Source: Symbiodinium natans (lineage: Eukaryota; Sar; Dinophyceae; Suessiales; Symbiodiniaceae). From it: a stretch of 64,000 nt of DNA. Where the stretch lies: NCBI GenBank assembly GCA_905221605.1, contig CAJNDS010002203.1:51001-115000 (forward strand), in the 5' to 3' direction. Position 1 is the first letter of the stretch, and the number at the start of each line of letters is the position of its first letter. Of the stretch, positions 20,911-32,400 are shown one piece after another. Both the position numbers and the translations under genes were made by a program. The notes under the pieces are model-generated. The model was not told where the DNA came from. It did not search any database and saw only the letters and a list, made by a program, of their open reading frames with translations.

Positions 20911-21130
20911 TCAACTATCGTTGCTATCGGCAGTTGGTACTCTGCCTACAACTTCTGACTTGCAGTAGGGTACCACTGGGCTACCAAGGACTTTTTGCCG
21001 TCCGCCAGGCACTTGCATACACTGCAGGGACGAGATCCGAAGCTGAAGTAGCTTAAACACCTGACCAAACCAGCCCCATAGGGGCTGCACCCCAAAAACC
21101 ACACAATGCCCAGCACCCAGCTCGATTGTG
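20911..21130 (-). CDS. Candidate exon, hydrophobic/aromatic segment (locus 1)
   Basis: An open minus-strand stretch encodes GAGHCVVFGVQPLWGWFGQV and then FKLLQLRISSLQC. It is conserved at 43552-43770 with a few substitutions, while surrounding repeats differ. The end of an inverted-repeat element (GGGCTACCAAGG at 20979-20990) abuts the exon in locus 1, and part of it is missing in locus 2. Start and partner exons are not resolved. Confidence 0.3.
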
Positions 21131-21245
21131 GTTTAGGGCTTATAGGCTTGGTAGCCCAGGAAGAATCTCATGATAAGGGCACCCTTCTGTGGGGGCTGCT
21201 TGATAAGGGAACCCATAAGCAAAAAAGGGTACAGGGCACCACTGG

Positions 21246-21372
21246 GCTACCAACCCTAAACCCTAAACCCTAAAACCCTAAAACCCTAAAACCCTAAAAC
21301 CCTAAAACCCTAAAACCCTAAAACCCTAAAACCCTAAAACCCTAAACCCTAAACCCTAAACCCTAAACCCTA
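21246..21372. repeat. Telomere-variant array (CCCTAAAA)
   Basis: A run of 8-bp CCCTAAAA units flanked by normal CCCTAAA units, immediately next to the end of a CTTGGTAGCCC-type element. Locus 2 has a shorter version at 43890-43993. The 8-bp variant also forms the intron at 49305-49349. Confidence 0.9.
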
Positions 21373-21840
21373 GCAAGGCTGAATAGGCTTCTCCCACACA
21401 ACTTGCCTCCCCTCTTGGCGGAAGGTGCGGCTTCCCCAGTTTAGCCTTCACAGTGTCCGGCGTAGCTAAGAGCCCCAGGGGCTGGACACCCTAGGCCAAA
21501 AAAGGTCAACCTTCTATGGGCAGTAGGATTCTATTACAACCAAAAAGGTTGAAGGTTAACTACCCCTAATCCCTAAACCCTAAACCCTAAACCCTAGACC
21601 CTAAACCCTAAACCCTAAACCAAACTAGCCAGCCCCTAAAGAGCATGCAGCAGCTTGCTTTTCGCCGCTGCGTTTCACACACTCACGAAATTTCAGCAAC
21701 TGTGGGTGCCAGGATGCCATCTGCTAACTATTGGAGGTTCAGGTGCCAACCCCCTAAACCCTAAACCCTAAACCCTAAGCAATGCGATGTCCTGCTAAGC
21801 TTGAAGATCACGCACATCCTCAGAGATCCGAGGCCGAATC

Positions 21841-22077
21841 TCAAACTGCCAAGCGCTCAGCGATGTACCTGCTTTTTCCCACAGGGTCTTCCAAAAGCAT
21901 GGAGAGGGGCGGGTGTTCAAGTGCTTCGAAGTCATGCATGTTGGAAATGCTCATGCTCGTCTTCTGCCAATCCCGCTTTGCCCTCTTGCGACCTCCACTC
22001 ACACACACACCTTGCATGGCAGTGTAGTCTGTAGCTGCCACGGAGTGAGCAGGCATACGTGCGGAAGGGAAGCACAC
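21841..22077 (-). CDS. Candidate terminal exon upstream of a stop (locus 1)
   Basis: The minus-strand frame encodes a segment with DWQKTSMSISNMHDFE and LSMLLEDPVGKSRYIAERLA before a stop at 21841. The same frame is kept at 44470-44754. It lies 3' of the 165-aa gene on the same strand and could be its downstream neighbour. No further exon was found. Confidence 0.3.
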   Translation of the reverse strand: MCFPSARMPAHSVAATDYTAMQGVCVSGGRKRAKRDWQKTSMSISNMHDFEALEHPPLSMLLEDPVGKSRYIAERLAV

Positions 22078-22429
22078 GCGTTCCCCGCTCTGCAGGCGGT
22101 AGGGGGGGGAGGGATCGAATTAAGCAAAGCTTCGCTTCATTTTCAGAGGACTAACGGCGAACTCATGTTAAGTGAAAGCTGTGCAGCAGCGTGTACAACC
22201 CACTTGTAGGTTCGGAATACGATCCGATCATCACAAACAAACTGCGTCCCATGCCTTTGAAGTCCTCTGCCCATGGCCAACACTTTAAATGAATACGGTT
22301 GGCTGACGAGCATGGGCCTAGAATACACTCTCAAATCACGTCACATCACGGAGAGGCTCTTCACACCCCATCAGAAGCACCACCCATACCTGTGAGTCAT
22401 GAGAGATCATTACTTCTTCCTCCCTTGGC

Positions 22430-22927
22430 TCAGTCATCCTTCTTGGCTGTACGGAACGGGATGCTGAGCTTGCCAAACTTGCCGCGCAGCACGTAGAGGC
22501 TTGCTGCCACACCCATGAGCGATGTGGTCACGGCGAAGGGCACGGTGGCTAGCTTCATGATGGCAAGGCCGCGTGCGCGATAGTCCTCGAACATGCCGGT
22601 AGCGAGAAGGGCACAAACCACGATGATCAGGGCTGCAAGCTTCTTCTTGTCGTGAACGCGGCAAGACGTTGTTTTGGCTTCTGCTGGAGCTGCTGCTGCT
22701 GCCGCTGCTGCTGGAGTCTGCGTCTGCATTGTCGCCTTCTTGTCAAGGGCCTCAGCAGCGAGAATCTTCGCGACGTCCTTGAGGTCCTGTTCCTTGGATT
22801 CCTTCCCTTCCTTTTTGGGTGCCGGCGAGTCCGCTCGGGATTTCTTGGGCTTCTCCACCTCGAACGAGTTCTGCACGTCGTCGGTGACGGGCTCAACTTC
22901 GACGACTTCGACGGGGGCGGGAGCCAT
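22430..22927 (-). CDS. 165-aa two-helix membrane protein, copy 1
   Basis: An uninterrupted frame of 165 codons begins at an ATG in a GCCATGG context and ends KKDD-stop. Residues 1-65 are acidic, Lys/Pro-rich and probably disordered. Residues about 80-92 hold an alanine run encoded by GCTGCTGCTGCT-type repeats. Two hydrophobic segments follow (about 104-120 and 130-150), with a basic tail. The layout suggests a small membrane-anchored protein with a soluble N-terminus; I do not recognise the family. No intron is needed, in contrast to neighbouring genes. The protein is identical in the copies at 45057 and 46300, but its upstream sequence differs from theirs beyond about 20 bp before the ATG. 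Confidence 0.8.
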   Translation of the reverse strand: MAPAPVEVVEVEPVTDDVQNSFEVEKPKKSRADSPAPKKEGKESKEQDLKDVAKILAAEALDKKATMQTQTPAAAAAAAAPAEAKTTSCRVHDKKKLAALIIVVCALLATGMFEDYRARGLAIMKLATVPFAVTTSLMGVAASLYVLRGKFGKLSIPFRTAKKDD

Positions 22928-23699
22928 GGCGCAGACACGCAGGTTCGGTGTCCTCAGCATGTTTGTGTGAAGTCGCTGAAGCATCGGGCCATGAAGGTGT
23001 GAACGTGTCCGGCTGTGGCGCAAGAGAGCATGTGCGGACTTCCCCCATGCTCGGTCGCTGCTGGGTCTGAGAATACCAGTGCATTTACCAATCTCCCAAC
23101 AGCCCGTGAAAGCAACGGCAACTGATCTGAGTCAGACACCGGTGACTCTTCCAGAACCTACAGTAAACTCCAGAAACTTGGAACATGGTTTAAGGATGAC
23201 TAGAGCTGGGATTCCCTTTAGTTTTCCTTTTGGGGTATGGGGATAAGGATGTTCTAACTTTTGGAGTTTACTGTGTAATCGGAATTCAAGGGGCCCCCCT
23301 GTTTTGATGTAACGTGGCTCAACAAGGCCCCGTCAGCTGCCTCCTGCCCATGCCAAGATCCCCCCCACAGCAAGACCCTAAAACCCTAAAACCCTAAAGC
23401 CCTAAAACCCTACACCGGGTGGGTCGTGACCTCACGCGATCCAGTGCCCTTTGCTGGAAGGCCGTGCGCTCCTCCGACGCCTCTTCTTGTTGGGGCTGAT
23501 GGCAAGTCTTTGGGGTCAATGTCGAAGATGGTTTCAGGACTGAAGGGTTCACTATTTCTGAAGGCAGCTGCCTTAGGCCCTAGCTGTTGCCCTGCTTCAG
23601 TCATTTCAGTGGTCTTGCACCAAAAACCCAGGCCAGAGACACCGACTAAAGTCACGTCACTCACAACACCCTAAGCTCAAAACCGTACATCGCCCGCGA

Positions 23700-23815
23700 A
23701 ACAAGGGGGTTTCCGAAATTAGGGGCTACCTTATTGGGGGTCCTTTTTTTAAGGGAATCCTACTATTAGGGGATCCAAATTGGGGGTCCGCTATTTTCGA
23801 AAACCTCCAAATCGA
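23700..23815. mobile_element. GGGGGTTTCCGAAAT-type inverted-repeat element
   Basis: GGGGGTTTCCGAAATTAGGGG at the left is answered by CCGCTATTTTCGAAAACCTCC at the right. Further copies or halves lie near 45840-45940, 51598-51672 and 53005-53300. The interiors alternate AGGGG and CCCCT steps and can fold on themselves. Confidence 0.5.
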
Positions 23816-25439
23816 AAAACAAAGAGAAGGACGTTTAGACCGAAATCTTACAATACTGCAGATCATAGTATACTAGTATAGGAGTATGCCGAAATAGGAC
23901 AACTATTGTAAGGTATACTCATATCTGAGTGTGCTAGGCCAAACTGAGGGTTGCTCCATAGAGCTTAGGATTGCAGGGCCAAACCCTAAACACTCTTTGT
24001 TAAACCACCACAAAGCCCTAAACCCTAAACCCTAAACCCTAAACCCTAATCCCTAAACCCTAAACCCTAAACCCTGCGGTCGCTCTCTAAGTCCTGGTTC
24101 TCTCTACGCCCCAAAGTGCCGCAGTCCTCAAGTTGCAAGGTTCCTCAAACCCTCCGAGCCGCTGGAACCTCTCTACGTTCTCCACAATTCCACACTTTCG
24201 ATCTATCTACTACTACAATGAAAAATTATGAAGTATATGAATATGACATATCTACTATGTATCTTGTATATATGTATATACATATATATATATATATGTA
24301 TATGTATGTATGTGCTAGAAGACCACTAAACCCTAAAGCCTGAGCCCTAAGCCCCAAACCGAACCCCCAAATCCTCACCTTTCAGCCCTCAAACCTCAAC
24401 CTCTCAAAACTTAAACCCTGAAAACCCCAAACCCTAAAAACCCCAAAAACCCCCCTTAAAACCCTCAATAAACCTTAAAACCCCTAAACAAGTCACAAAA
24501 AACCCAAGAATCCGAAAACCCCGAAAAAGCCCTAAAATCCTGAACAAAACCTTTAACAAACCTTAAAAGAAACAACAAACCCTAAAACCCAAAAAATTCC
24601 AAACCGCCTTGGTGAGTCGGCTTCGGAGCTCGGGCACCTCGCGCTCCAAGAACCTTTCCGCGCGGAAAAAAAGGGTAGGGTTTAGGGTTTAGGGTTTAGG
24701 GTTTGGGGTTTGGGGTTTGGGGTTTGGGGTTTGGGGTTTGGGGTTTGGGGTTTGGGGTTTGGGGTTTGGGGTTTAGGGTGTGGGGTTGAGGGTTTAGGGT
24801 TCAGGGTTCAGGGTTCAGGTTTCAGGGTTCAGGGTTTAGGGTTTAGGGTTTAGGGTTTGGGGTTTGGGGTTTGGGGTTTGGGGTTTGGGGTTTGGGGTTT
24901 GGGGTTTGGGGTTTCGGGTTTCGGGTTTCGGGTTAGGGTGTGGGGTTTAGGGTTTAGGGTTTGGGGTTTAGGGTTTTGGGGTTTATGTTTGGGATGTTGC
25001 CCCATATGCCAGCAGTCATAAATAAGGATTCTACCAGGGGGTACGATCATCCCCATGAAGGACTGTTAGTATAGGGGGGGGACATCCCAAGGTTTTGTGT
25101 CGGAGCTGCGTGCGTCGCAGAGTGTAGGGACCTTTAGGGTGGAGGTTACTTGTAGGGCTCGTCGGAGGGTTAGGGCACATAGGTTTTGGTTTTTTTTCTC
25201 CTTTTTGCGCCATTCAGGGCCTTGTAGGGTCCCTTGCGGGGGGGGGGGGGGGCCCTTGTAGGGTCTGGGCTTGGGGCTTAACTGGGGCCTACGTTCTTTC
25301 AGGTTTTAGGGTAGTCCATCACGCCTAGCTGGGTGTAGGGGTCAGGGTTGGCAACTTCACCCCTAACCCTAAACGGTTCAAAGCGGTTTCTCAGCCGCTG
25401 CATTTTTGAGGTTTGGCAATCAGGCCAGAATTGCTAAAA

Positions 25440-25775
25440 CCGCAGAAACCATGTTAAAAAATAGGCAAAACTCCAAAAATATGAATTTCGCAAGACTTTT
25501 GGGAGAACAGGAACACCGACAACCAATCAAATCAACACAAAAAGCAAAGAAAACCAAAAGAATCAACAAAAACTAATTTTCCGGGACTCTGTGAAATCTG
25601 TGGAAATGAGCTTACGGATCAAAAGTCCCGGAAAATTGGTTGTTTTGGTGTTTTTGGTATTGTTTTTTTTGGTTTTGGGGAATTGTTTTTTTGGTCTGAT
25701 TTTTTAGGTTTCGGTGTCCCAGTTTCCCACGAGTCCTGCAAAATTAGTATGTTTAGGCTTTTGTTGTTTTGTATT
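25440..25775. repeat. Long foldback (imperfect inverted repeat)
   Basis: Left arm at about 25440-25585 and right arm at about 25624-25775 are imperfect reverse complements around a centre near 25605. The inner arms share TTTTCCGGGACT against AGTCCCGGAAAA. Outer arms align segments such as GGTGTTCCTGTTCTCCC with GGTGTCCCAGTTTCCC. The transcript of either strand could form a long hairpin. Composition is AT-rich and free of telomeric repeat, unlike the rest of the window. Confidence 0.75.
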
Positions 25776-25862
25776 GTTTTTGGGTTTGGGTGTTTGTTTA
25801 TTAGTTTCTACGAGCCTTGCTTACTAAGATTAGAGTTTTGTCGTACTCCACCTGTGCACACC

Positions 25863-26015
25863 ATGGGAAGTTATGCAGCCGACCAGGAAATCCAAGACAG
25901 CACTCTCACGTTTGATGAAGCATGCGCACACGTGTCGGGCCAAATCTGGAGCCAGACAAGGCGTGAATGCGAAAAGCAAGATAACAAAAACAAGCAAATA
26001 CCAAGAACTAGATGA
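25863..26015 (+). CDS. Weak plus-strand small ORF
   Basis: A 50-codon frame starts at an ACCATGG context and encodes a hydrophilic segment (YAADQEIQDSTLTFDEACAH). It could be a first exon or chance. There is no second copy in the window to test it. Confidence 0.18.
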   Translation: MGSYAADQEIQDSTLTFDEACAHVSGQIWSQTRRECEKQDNKNKQIPRTR

Positions 26016-26901
26016 AAGAAATGTAATGCTGTAAGAAAACAGAGTAGACACCTACGAGTATAAAGTGAATCATTAATGTAATCCGAAATTCTTTAATCTA
26101 CAAACTAATAAAAAGATAAGATAAATAGAATGACCACAAAGTGAAGAAAATAGTAAATTGTGAGGATATTTCTAAATTTACAAAAGCACTTCCAAAAGAT
26201 ATAGCAGCAGTACATAAAATAAGTGTATTAGCATAAGTTAATTCACAAAGCTTCTCCAGGCCCCATCCCTAAAGTTGGACAAGATAATAAATACAACGAT
26301 GTCCAAAACAAGGATACAAATAACAGAGCTTCAGAAACAAGACAACTCCCTCAAAATAAGAAACAGACTAAGGGCTTTTACACAAATGTAAGGTTAAGTT
26401 GATTCTGAAGGATTGGGCTAATAATGCCATTCTTAAGGCAATGACAGGGTAAAAGACGTCTTTTGTCCATACAAATAATGCTGTACTTTTCCGCGTTCAG
26501 AATATTGCTATTATGTGGCCCCTTAACATTACTAATTATTACAGGGATAAAGACTTTCCTTAGGACTTTTCTCCTCCATTCAGGTCACCCACGACATGAA
26601 GATGTTAATCATGCGGTCCCTTCAAAGTACTATTATTAGGGGTGTGAACACATGAACGAAACAACCTCATGAAAGCACTATGTTATGATATCATTGTACG
26701 CTGTGCGTTTCACTCACCCGTAAAACTTAATGTTATTAACGTGTGCTCTTCATGGACGGACTCTTGGGCAGCTAAGGTTTCCACGGCTGGACAGGTAATG
26801 TAGTACTATCTCCCTCACCTGTTTAGCCATCGCACCTTGAGACCCTGTAAAAACGCCTGGTCTGGATAACACTACACGACCCAAGATGGGAAGTCTCTTA
26901 A

Positions 26902-27183
26902 CTGAACCCGCTCTCGGGACAGTTTTTTGAACGAGCAGCAGACGCGAAACTTGTTGAAGACACAGTCGCCGAAATGCTTCGGTCGTGGAAATATCACAAA
27001 AGCTTACGCTTCATATACCCTCGCAAACATGTAGGTTGGTACCAATCTCTTAAATATAGCACAAGTATCGCGTCTCCGCACGAGATATGGGATTTGAAGG
27101 CTTTTAGATTGTTTTTCTTTTGTGGAGGCGGGAAGTCGCTGCAGTACAACCCCAAAAACGCAGTGGCTGAGTTCCCGCCTTGA
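26902..27183 (+). CDS. Weak plus-strand exon candidate
   Basis: An open stretch after an AG at 26920-26921 encodes a helical segment with FFERAADAKLVEDTVAEMLR. Composition is more protein-like than the flanking AT-rich spacer. No start, partner exon or second copy was found, and it would be the only gene on this strand. Confidence 0.2.
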   Translation: MNPLSGQFFERAADAKLVEDTVAEMLRSWKYHKSLRFIYPRKHVGWYQSLKYSTSIASPHEIWDLKAFRLFFFCGGGKSLQYNPKNAVAEFPP

Positions 27184-27359
27184 ACCCCCTTAACCCTACC
27201 CCTCACCCACCCATCTTGAGCCTCCCTGAATAGAACATGTGTGGCCGGGGGCATCGGTGTTCAGGGATATCTACATGCTCGGGTAAGCACGAACCATCAT
27301 CAGAAACATTCTCACTCGAAAGCCCAGAACCACAGACAAGCCCTCCTCCCTCCCCCCCA

Positions 27360-27480
27360 CACACACACACACACACACACACGCAAAAGAAGAAGAAGAA
27401 GAAGAATAAGAAGAAGAAGAAGAAGAAAAAGAAGAAGAAGAAGAATCAGAAGAAGAAGCAGAGCAAGAAACAGAAGAACA
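27360..27480. repeat. CA and GAA microsatellites
   Basis: A (CA) run of about 12 units is followed by about 80 bp of GAA/GAAGAA-type sequence. Frames through it give only Lys/Arg or Leu runs. Confidence 0.95.
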
Positions 27481-28419
27481 TCAATGTGCCTCAAAAAAAG
27501 GCACCCGTCACTCTTCCGCCCTTGCTGAACGATGGGCACCTCGACCCTAGAGTAACCTAGGAATACAGAGGGTACCCTTTTTGGAACCTAAACGCCCAAA
27601 AAAAGGGAAGAAGCGCCTACTTTGGGTCCTAGGCCTAAACCCTAAACCCTAAACAAGAGAACAAGGGCCTACAAACTGGGTCTTAGACCTGTGGAGCAGT
27701 TCCTCGGCACTCTGTCGGAGACCTCCTGCGCCAGGAAACCAGAGCATGGAGTTGAAACCAGCGTTGCGGCTTTAGGGTTTAGGGTTTAGGGTATGTAGGG
27801 TTGGCCAAAAAGGAAGCCAAAACCCTTAAAGAAGGGAATAAGGGCCTACTCTGGGCCCTAGAGTTTTAGGATATGCAGGGCTTTGGGCTTGGGGTTCAGG
27901 ATCTGCCCTAAACCTTAAACCCTCAACCCTCAACCCTCAACCCTAAAGCCCTAAGCCTCCATCCCCCCAAATCCCCTAAGCCTCACGGTTTTCCGGTGGC
28001 AAAGGTGGGCAGCACCGCCCGTGGCTTTGGGTTTCAAGTGGCTTGGGTGGTCATTGGTGCTCGCCGTCTGGATGTTTAGTCTCTGGTTGAGTCCCTATAC
28101 ACCCTTAACCCTAAGCCCTTATAAACCCTAAACCCTAAACCCCAAACCTCAACCCTAGACCCGTAACCTGTAACCCTAAGCCCTACACCCTAAACCCTTA
28201 ACCCCAAACCCGTAACCCAATACCCTGTAAACCCTAAACCCTAAACCCTAACCCTACAACCTGAACCCCCAACCCTGAACCCTAAGCCCTGACCCCTCAA
28301 CCCTTACCCTGTAAACCCTAAAGCCTAAGCCCACTGAACTTAGTAGGCCGGTGCGGTCTCTATGTGCGGACCAGGTCAGAGCAACAGGTGCTACTAGGGT
28401 ATGAGCCTTGAAGGTTTGT

Positions 28420-28552
28420 TAGGGTTTAGGGTTTAGGGTTTAGGGTTTAGGGTTTAGGGTTTAGGGTTTAGGGTTTAGGGTTTAGGGTTTAGGGTTTAGG
28501 GTTTAGGGTTTAGGGTTTAGGGTTTAGGGTTTAGGGTTTAGGGTTTAAGGTT
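28420..28552. repeat. Interstitial telomeric array, TTTAGGG sense
   Basis: About 18 units; the locus 1 counterpart near 661-712 has five or six imperfect units. Confidence 0.95.
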
Positions 28553-29566
28553 TAGGACCCACGTGCAAGAGGAGCTTGCTGAGGAACAACCCTGATGGCG
28601 GGAAGCTATCAGAGGCTTCGTGCAGTCCTTCTCGCTCCACGGCGTCGCCTTTCAAGGCGTAGGTAACCCTCAAGCCCCCTAAACCCTAAACCTAAACCCT
28701 TTTGCATGAACCCTAACCCTAAACCCTAAACCCGAAACCCTAAACCCTTAAACCCTTAAACCCTAAACCCTAAACCCTAAACCCTTAAACCCTTAAACCC
28801 TTAAACCCTACAATGTTGCCAACCCAAGACCCTTCGACTTTGAAGCCCTAAGTTGGGCTTCGTGAAGACTGCCTTCATGGACTACCCTAAACCCTAAACC
28901 CTAAACCCTAAACCCTAAACCCAGGGCCCTTAAGCAATTATTAATTTTGGGAAGTTCCGCATACTAACAGTCCTGAATAGGGATGATAATGGGGGTTCTC
29001 TAGCCCCTATTAAGGACTGTTGCGTAGTAGAACGCGGGAACATCCCAGTACTGATTGCTTAAGAAGCCCCCAAAAAACACTAGAATAATCTTAACCCCTC
29101 CCCCCCCCCACCCCGACTCTCTGGTTGAACCCTGGTCTTCTGATCTTCGAAAGCCGAAAGCGAAGTGGCCCTAGCAACCACTTCCACCACACAAAACCAA
29201 GAAACCAACCCTCCTAAAGACACCCGCCCCTAAACCCTAAACCCTAAACCGATGGAAAAGCACACGATAGAATCTATAGACGACGGCCTGCACGGCTGAG
29301 AGGATCACAGAGGCTCAAGTTCCGCGACAACTCAAAAAGCACACCGGGAACTCCCTAAACTCCCTAACCTCCCGAAACCCCCTTGTTGCCCTAAACCCTA
29401 AACCCTAAACCCTAAACCCTAAACCCCAAACCCCAAACCCAAAACCCTAAACCCTTAACCCTCACCCGGGCGTCCCTGCGGAGGAGCTGCGAGCGCTCAC
29501 TGAACACCTCCAGGAGCCGCGCCTCAGGGGTCTCAGGGTCTCTAGGCCCAAGAGTGGGGTTAGGTT

Positions 29567-29755
29567 AGGGTTTAGGGTTTAGGGTTTAGGGTTTAGGGTT
29601 TAGGGTTTAGGGTTTAGGGTTTAGGGTTTAGGGTTTAGGGTTTAGGGTTTAGGGTTTCTGGTTTAGGGTTTAGGGTTTAGGGTTTAGGGTTTAGGGTTTA
29701 GGGTTTAGGGTTTAGGGTTTAGGGTTTAGGGTTTAGGGTTTAGGGTTTAGGGTTG
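29567..29755. repeat. Long interstitial telomeric array, TTTAGGG sense
   Basis: About 26 units with one interruption (TTTCTGG). Locus 1 has only short, degenerate units at the same place (1756-1885). Confidence 0.95.
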
Positions 29756-31758
29756 AGGGCTTGAGGCTTTCCTTTTGCCCTACCTGGCCTTCCACTTTGT
29801 GTGCAGAATTGTGTAGGGTTTAGATTGTGTAGGGTTTAGGGTTTAGGGTTTAGGGTTTAGGGTTTAGGGTTTAGGGTTTAGGGTTTAAGGTTTAGGGGTT
29901 AGGGGTTAGGGGTTATGTAGGTATTTGTTCGTTTGTAACCTGGTCGCCCAGTAACCACATTCAAAAAATTGGGGGGGGGGGGGGGTCGGTTACTTCAGAA
30001 ACAATCCAATCACAACAAATGCAACAAAGGGTACTACTGGGCTACGAAGGGCAATGGTTTCAGGCTGCGCGAAGGCAATGGGTTGAGGCTGCCCCGAGAT
30101 GTTGTCGGTGTAAACCCTAAACCCTAAACCCTAAAAGTGCTGGTCATGCCTCTTTGAGACTGACTCCGTGGCCCTCTGAATCATTATAGGGTTCTGAAGG
30201 GAGGGGGTTCAAGGGGGGGTATGTAACCCAAGGCTCCCTAGTACTCCCTACTCCTCCTTAAGGCTCCCTAAGCCGCCTCCCTTAAGAACCCTATGAAATC
30301 AGACTTCCGCTGAAAAAAGATGTACTGCTCGTTTCTGACGTGGTCTAGGGGTTGTACCTTGGACCCGTGAGGTTGCACCCTTGGGTTTTGGGGAACCCTT
30401 TTGATCCTTGGGGCACGAGTCGTAATGCCTTGAGGTGGAGGGGGGGGGGGGTTAAACCCCTAAACCCTAACTGGCGGCAAAGGCCCTTCCGAAAAGCAAA
30501 CATGGACCGTCGCCAAACCCGAAACCCTCAAACCTGGCCCCGTAGCCCTCAAAGGCTTCGGGGTGTAGTGGTTTAGGTCTATGGCCTAAAGGTTTTTACC
30601 GGATCGTAGAAAGGGAAGGAAGGAATGAGGTACCCTTTACAATCCCCTTTTGGGGTTTAGGGTTTAGGGGTACTTCCTCAGTAAGAACCAGTAGGTGTAG
30701 GGTTTAGGGTTGACCCCTCACCCTGGTCTGGCCCAACTCTCGGCAGACCTCCAGGCCAAGTAGCCCTGAACAAATCTCAAACCGAAGCAGGGCCTCAGTT
30801 TCGGCGCTCCGTCTTTGGGCATCCTGGAATCAACAGAAAGACTGTAGTCTCCTCCAGAACCATGACTTAAATTGGGGTTTAGGGTTTAGGGTTTAGGATT
30901 TAGGGTTTAGGGATACTGTAAATTTAAATCTGTTCTCTTGGGTTGTATAAATATAACAAACATGTAAACCTGAAGTCAGAAAGTCGAAGGGTTTGGGGCC
31001 CATGGCCACGGAACTCTCCAAATCAGTGCGGTGTGAACAACCCGCTTTATACTGTAGCAGGAATATTTGAAGCAGACAGGCCCGCGGTAATGGGCTTTTG
31101 ACTGGCGTTGCTTGGTTTGGGTTGAGCTAAACCCTAAACCCTAAACCCGAAACCCCAAATCCTAAACCCCAAATCCTAAACCCTGAAGCAATCAGGCTCG
31201 TTGGGTGCACACCTGGACTGAAGCCGTTCACGTTCACATGCTTCTGCGGGCGCACTACGAAATCTCAAGTAGAAGAGATCGACGAAACAAAATCTGAAGG
31301 ACGCACACATGCCCTCAAACCCTAAACACATGCCCTAAACCCCAAACCCTAGATCCTAGACCCTGAACCAAACCCCAGATCCTAAACCCGAAGCCCTAAA
31401 TCCAAAACCCTGAACCCATCTGAACCCCAAACTAGGGCTCGGGGACTGCGGGCCTGAGCGCATAGAGAAGAGGCTTGCGGTATGGGACAGCGGGGGAGGG
31501 GGGTTAGGGTTTAGGGTTTAGGGTTTAGGGTTTAGGGTTTAGGGTTTAGGGTTTAGGGTTTAGGGTTTAGGGTTTAGGGTTTAGGGTTTAGGGCTTAGGG
31601 CTTAGGGCTTAGGGGGTCTGCAGTTCAGAGAAAAAGCCACAATTGTGGAGCCCGAGTTCCTAAACACCCGTTTTGCCCCAGGTCTCTCCGGATGTGGCTG
31701 CTGCATCCAAGGTCGGTACGTGTTCGACTCTTCGCCCGATTCAAGTACTGCTCTTGTC

Positions 31759-32400
31759 TTATAATGAATGGTTCAACGTACTAACATTGCGCTCTTGGGT
31801 TCTTCTTTCTTGAGGCGCATTAGAAGATGAGGGTGAGAGAAGCAAATGAAGCCCAATTGATAAGGCGTGGCAAAACTCTCGGCAGCTTGGAAGCATCCTC
31901 TTCTGCCAAGGCGCTGGATGGGCCTCCGCCGCTTCCCTCAGCTCCTCCAGAGCTGGTGTGACTGTGATGCGCTTCGCAGCGGACTTGGCGGCGACGCTTG
32001 ACGGCTCCGACACTGGCTCCGGCCGTGACAGGGCCAGGTCCCCTGTCGATTGCAGGTGTGCCAAACACCCTGAACCCTAAACCCTGAACCCGAAACCCTG
32101 AACCCTGAACCCTGAACCCTGAACCCTGAACCCTGAACCCTGAACCCTGAACCCTGAACCCTGAACCCTAAACCCTAAACCCTAAACCCTAAACCCTAAA
32201 CCCTAAACCCTAAACCCTAAACCCTAAACCCTAAACCCTAAACCCTAAACCCTAAACCCTAAACCCTAAACCCTACCCTAGGAGACCACGGAGCCCGAAG
32301 CACTGCGACCGGCGCAGGTCCTGAAAGGCCTGCTTCAAGCGCTCGTCGAGGTTCGACAGCTGCTGCTGTTGTGCCTTCACGTGGTTGGCCCTTAAGCTTT
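31759..32400 (-). CDS. Candidate gene fragment, coiled-coil plus basic helix (locus 2 copy)
   Basis: Counterpart of 3605-4212 with exons at about 32278-32400 and 31759-32069. The separating intron is expanded by CCCTGAA and CCCTAAA repeats. The translated ends differ at one residue, and the frame is intact. Confidence 0.4.

Larger units (their letters stand above)
1..22945. repeat. Segmental duplication, locus 1
   Basis: This block recurs at 27875-45573 in the same orientation and gene order. Unique anchors sit at offsets of about 27.9 kb at the left end, 28.15-28.19 kb through the middle and 22.63 kb at the right end. The drop in offset arises because locus 1 carries about 5.6 kb extra: a second tandem copy of the membrane-protein gene and its flank. 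Coding and low-repeat stretches look nearly identical, while telomere-repeat arrays differ freely in length. The duplication is seen directly; whether it is a true tandem duplication or partly an assembly effect cannot be told from sequence alone. Confidence 0.9.
23150..27870. other. Spacer between the two loci
   Basis: Unique to one place. Telomere-like arrays occupy 24000-24080 and 24676-24990. The long foldback is at 25440-25775, and 25800-27180 is AT-rich DNA almost free of telomeric repeat with only weak plus-strand frames. The right end (27540-27870) holds a CTAG-type element and returns to telomere-rich sequence. Confidence 0.6.

Noticed and set aside
22652-23002. Plus-strand Cys-rich and Ala/Ser-rich frames opposite the 165-aa gene
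   Set aside because: They are the complement of the alanine-codon repeat and coding DNA; the minus frame is the one kept identical in three copies.
27237-27560. Lys/Arg-rich plus-strand frames
   Set aside because: Generated by CA and GAA microsatellites.
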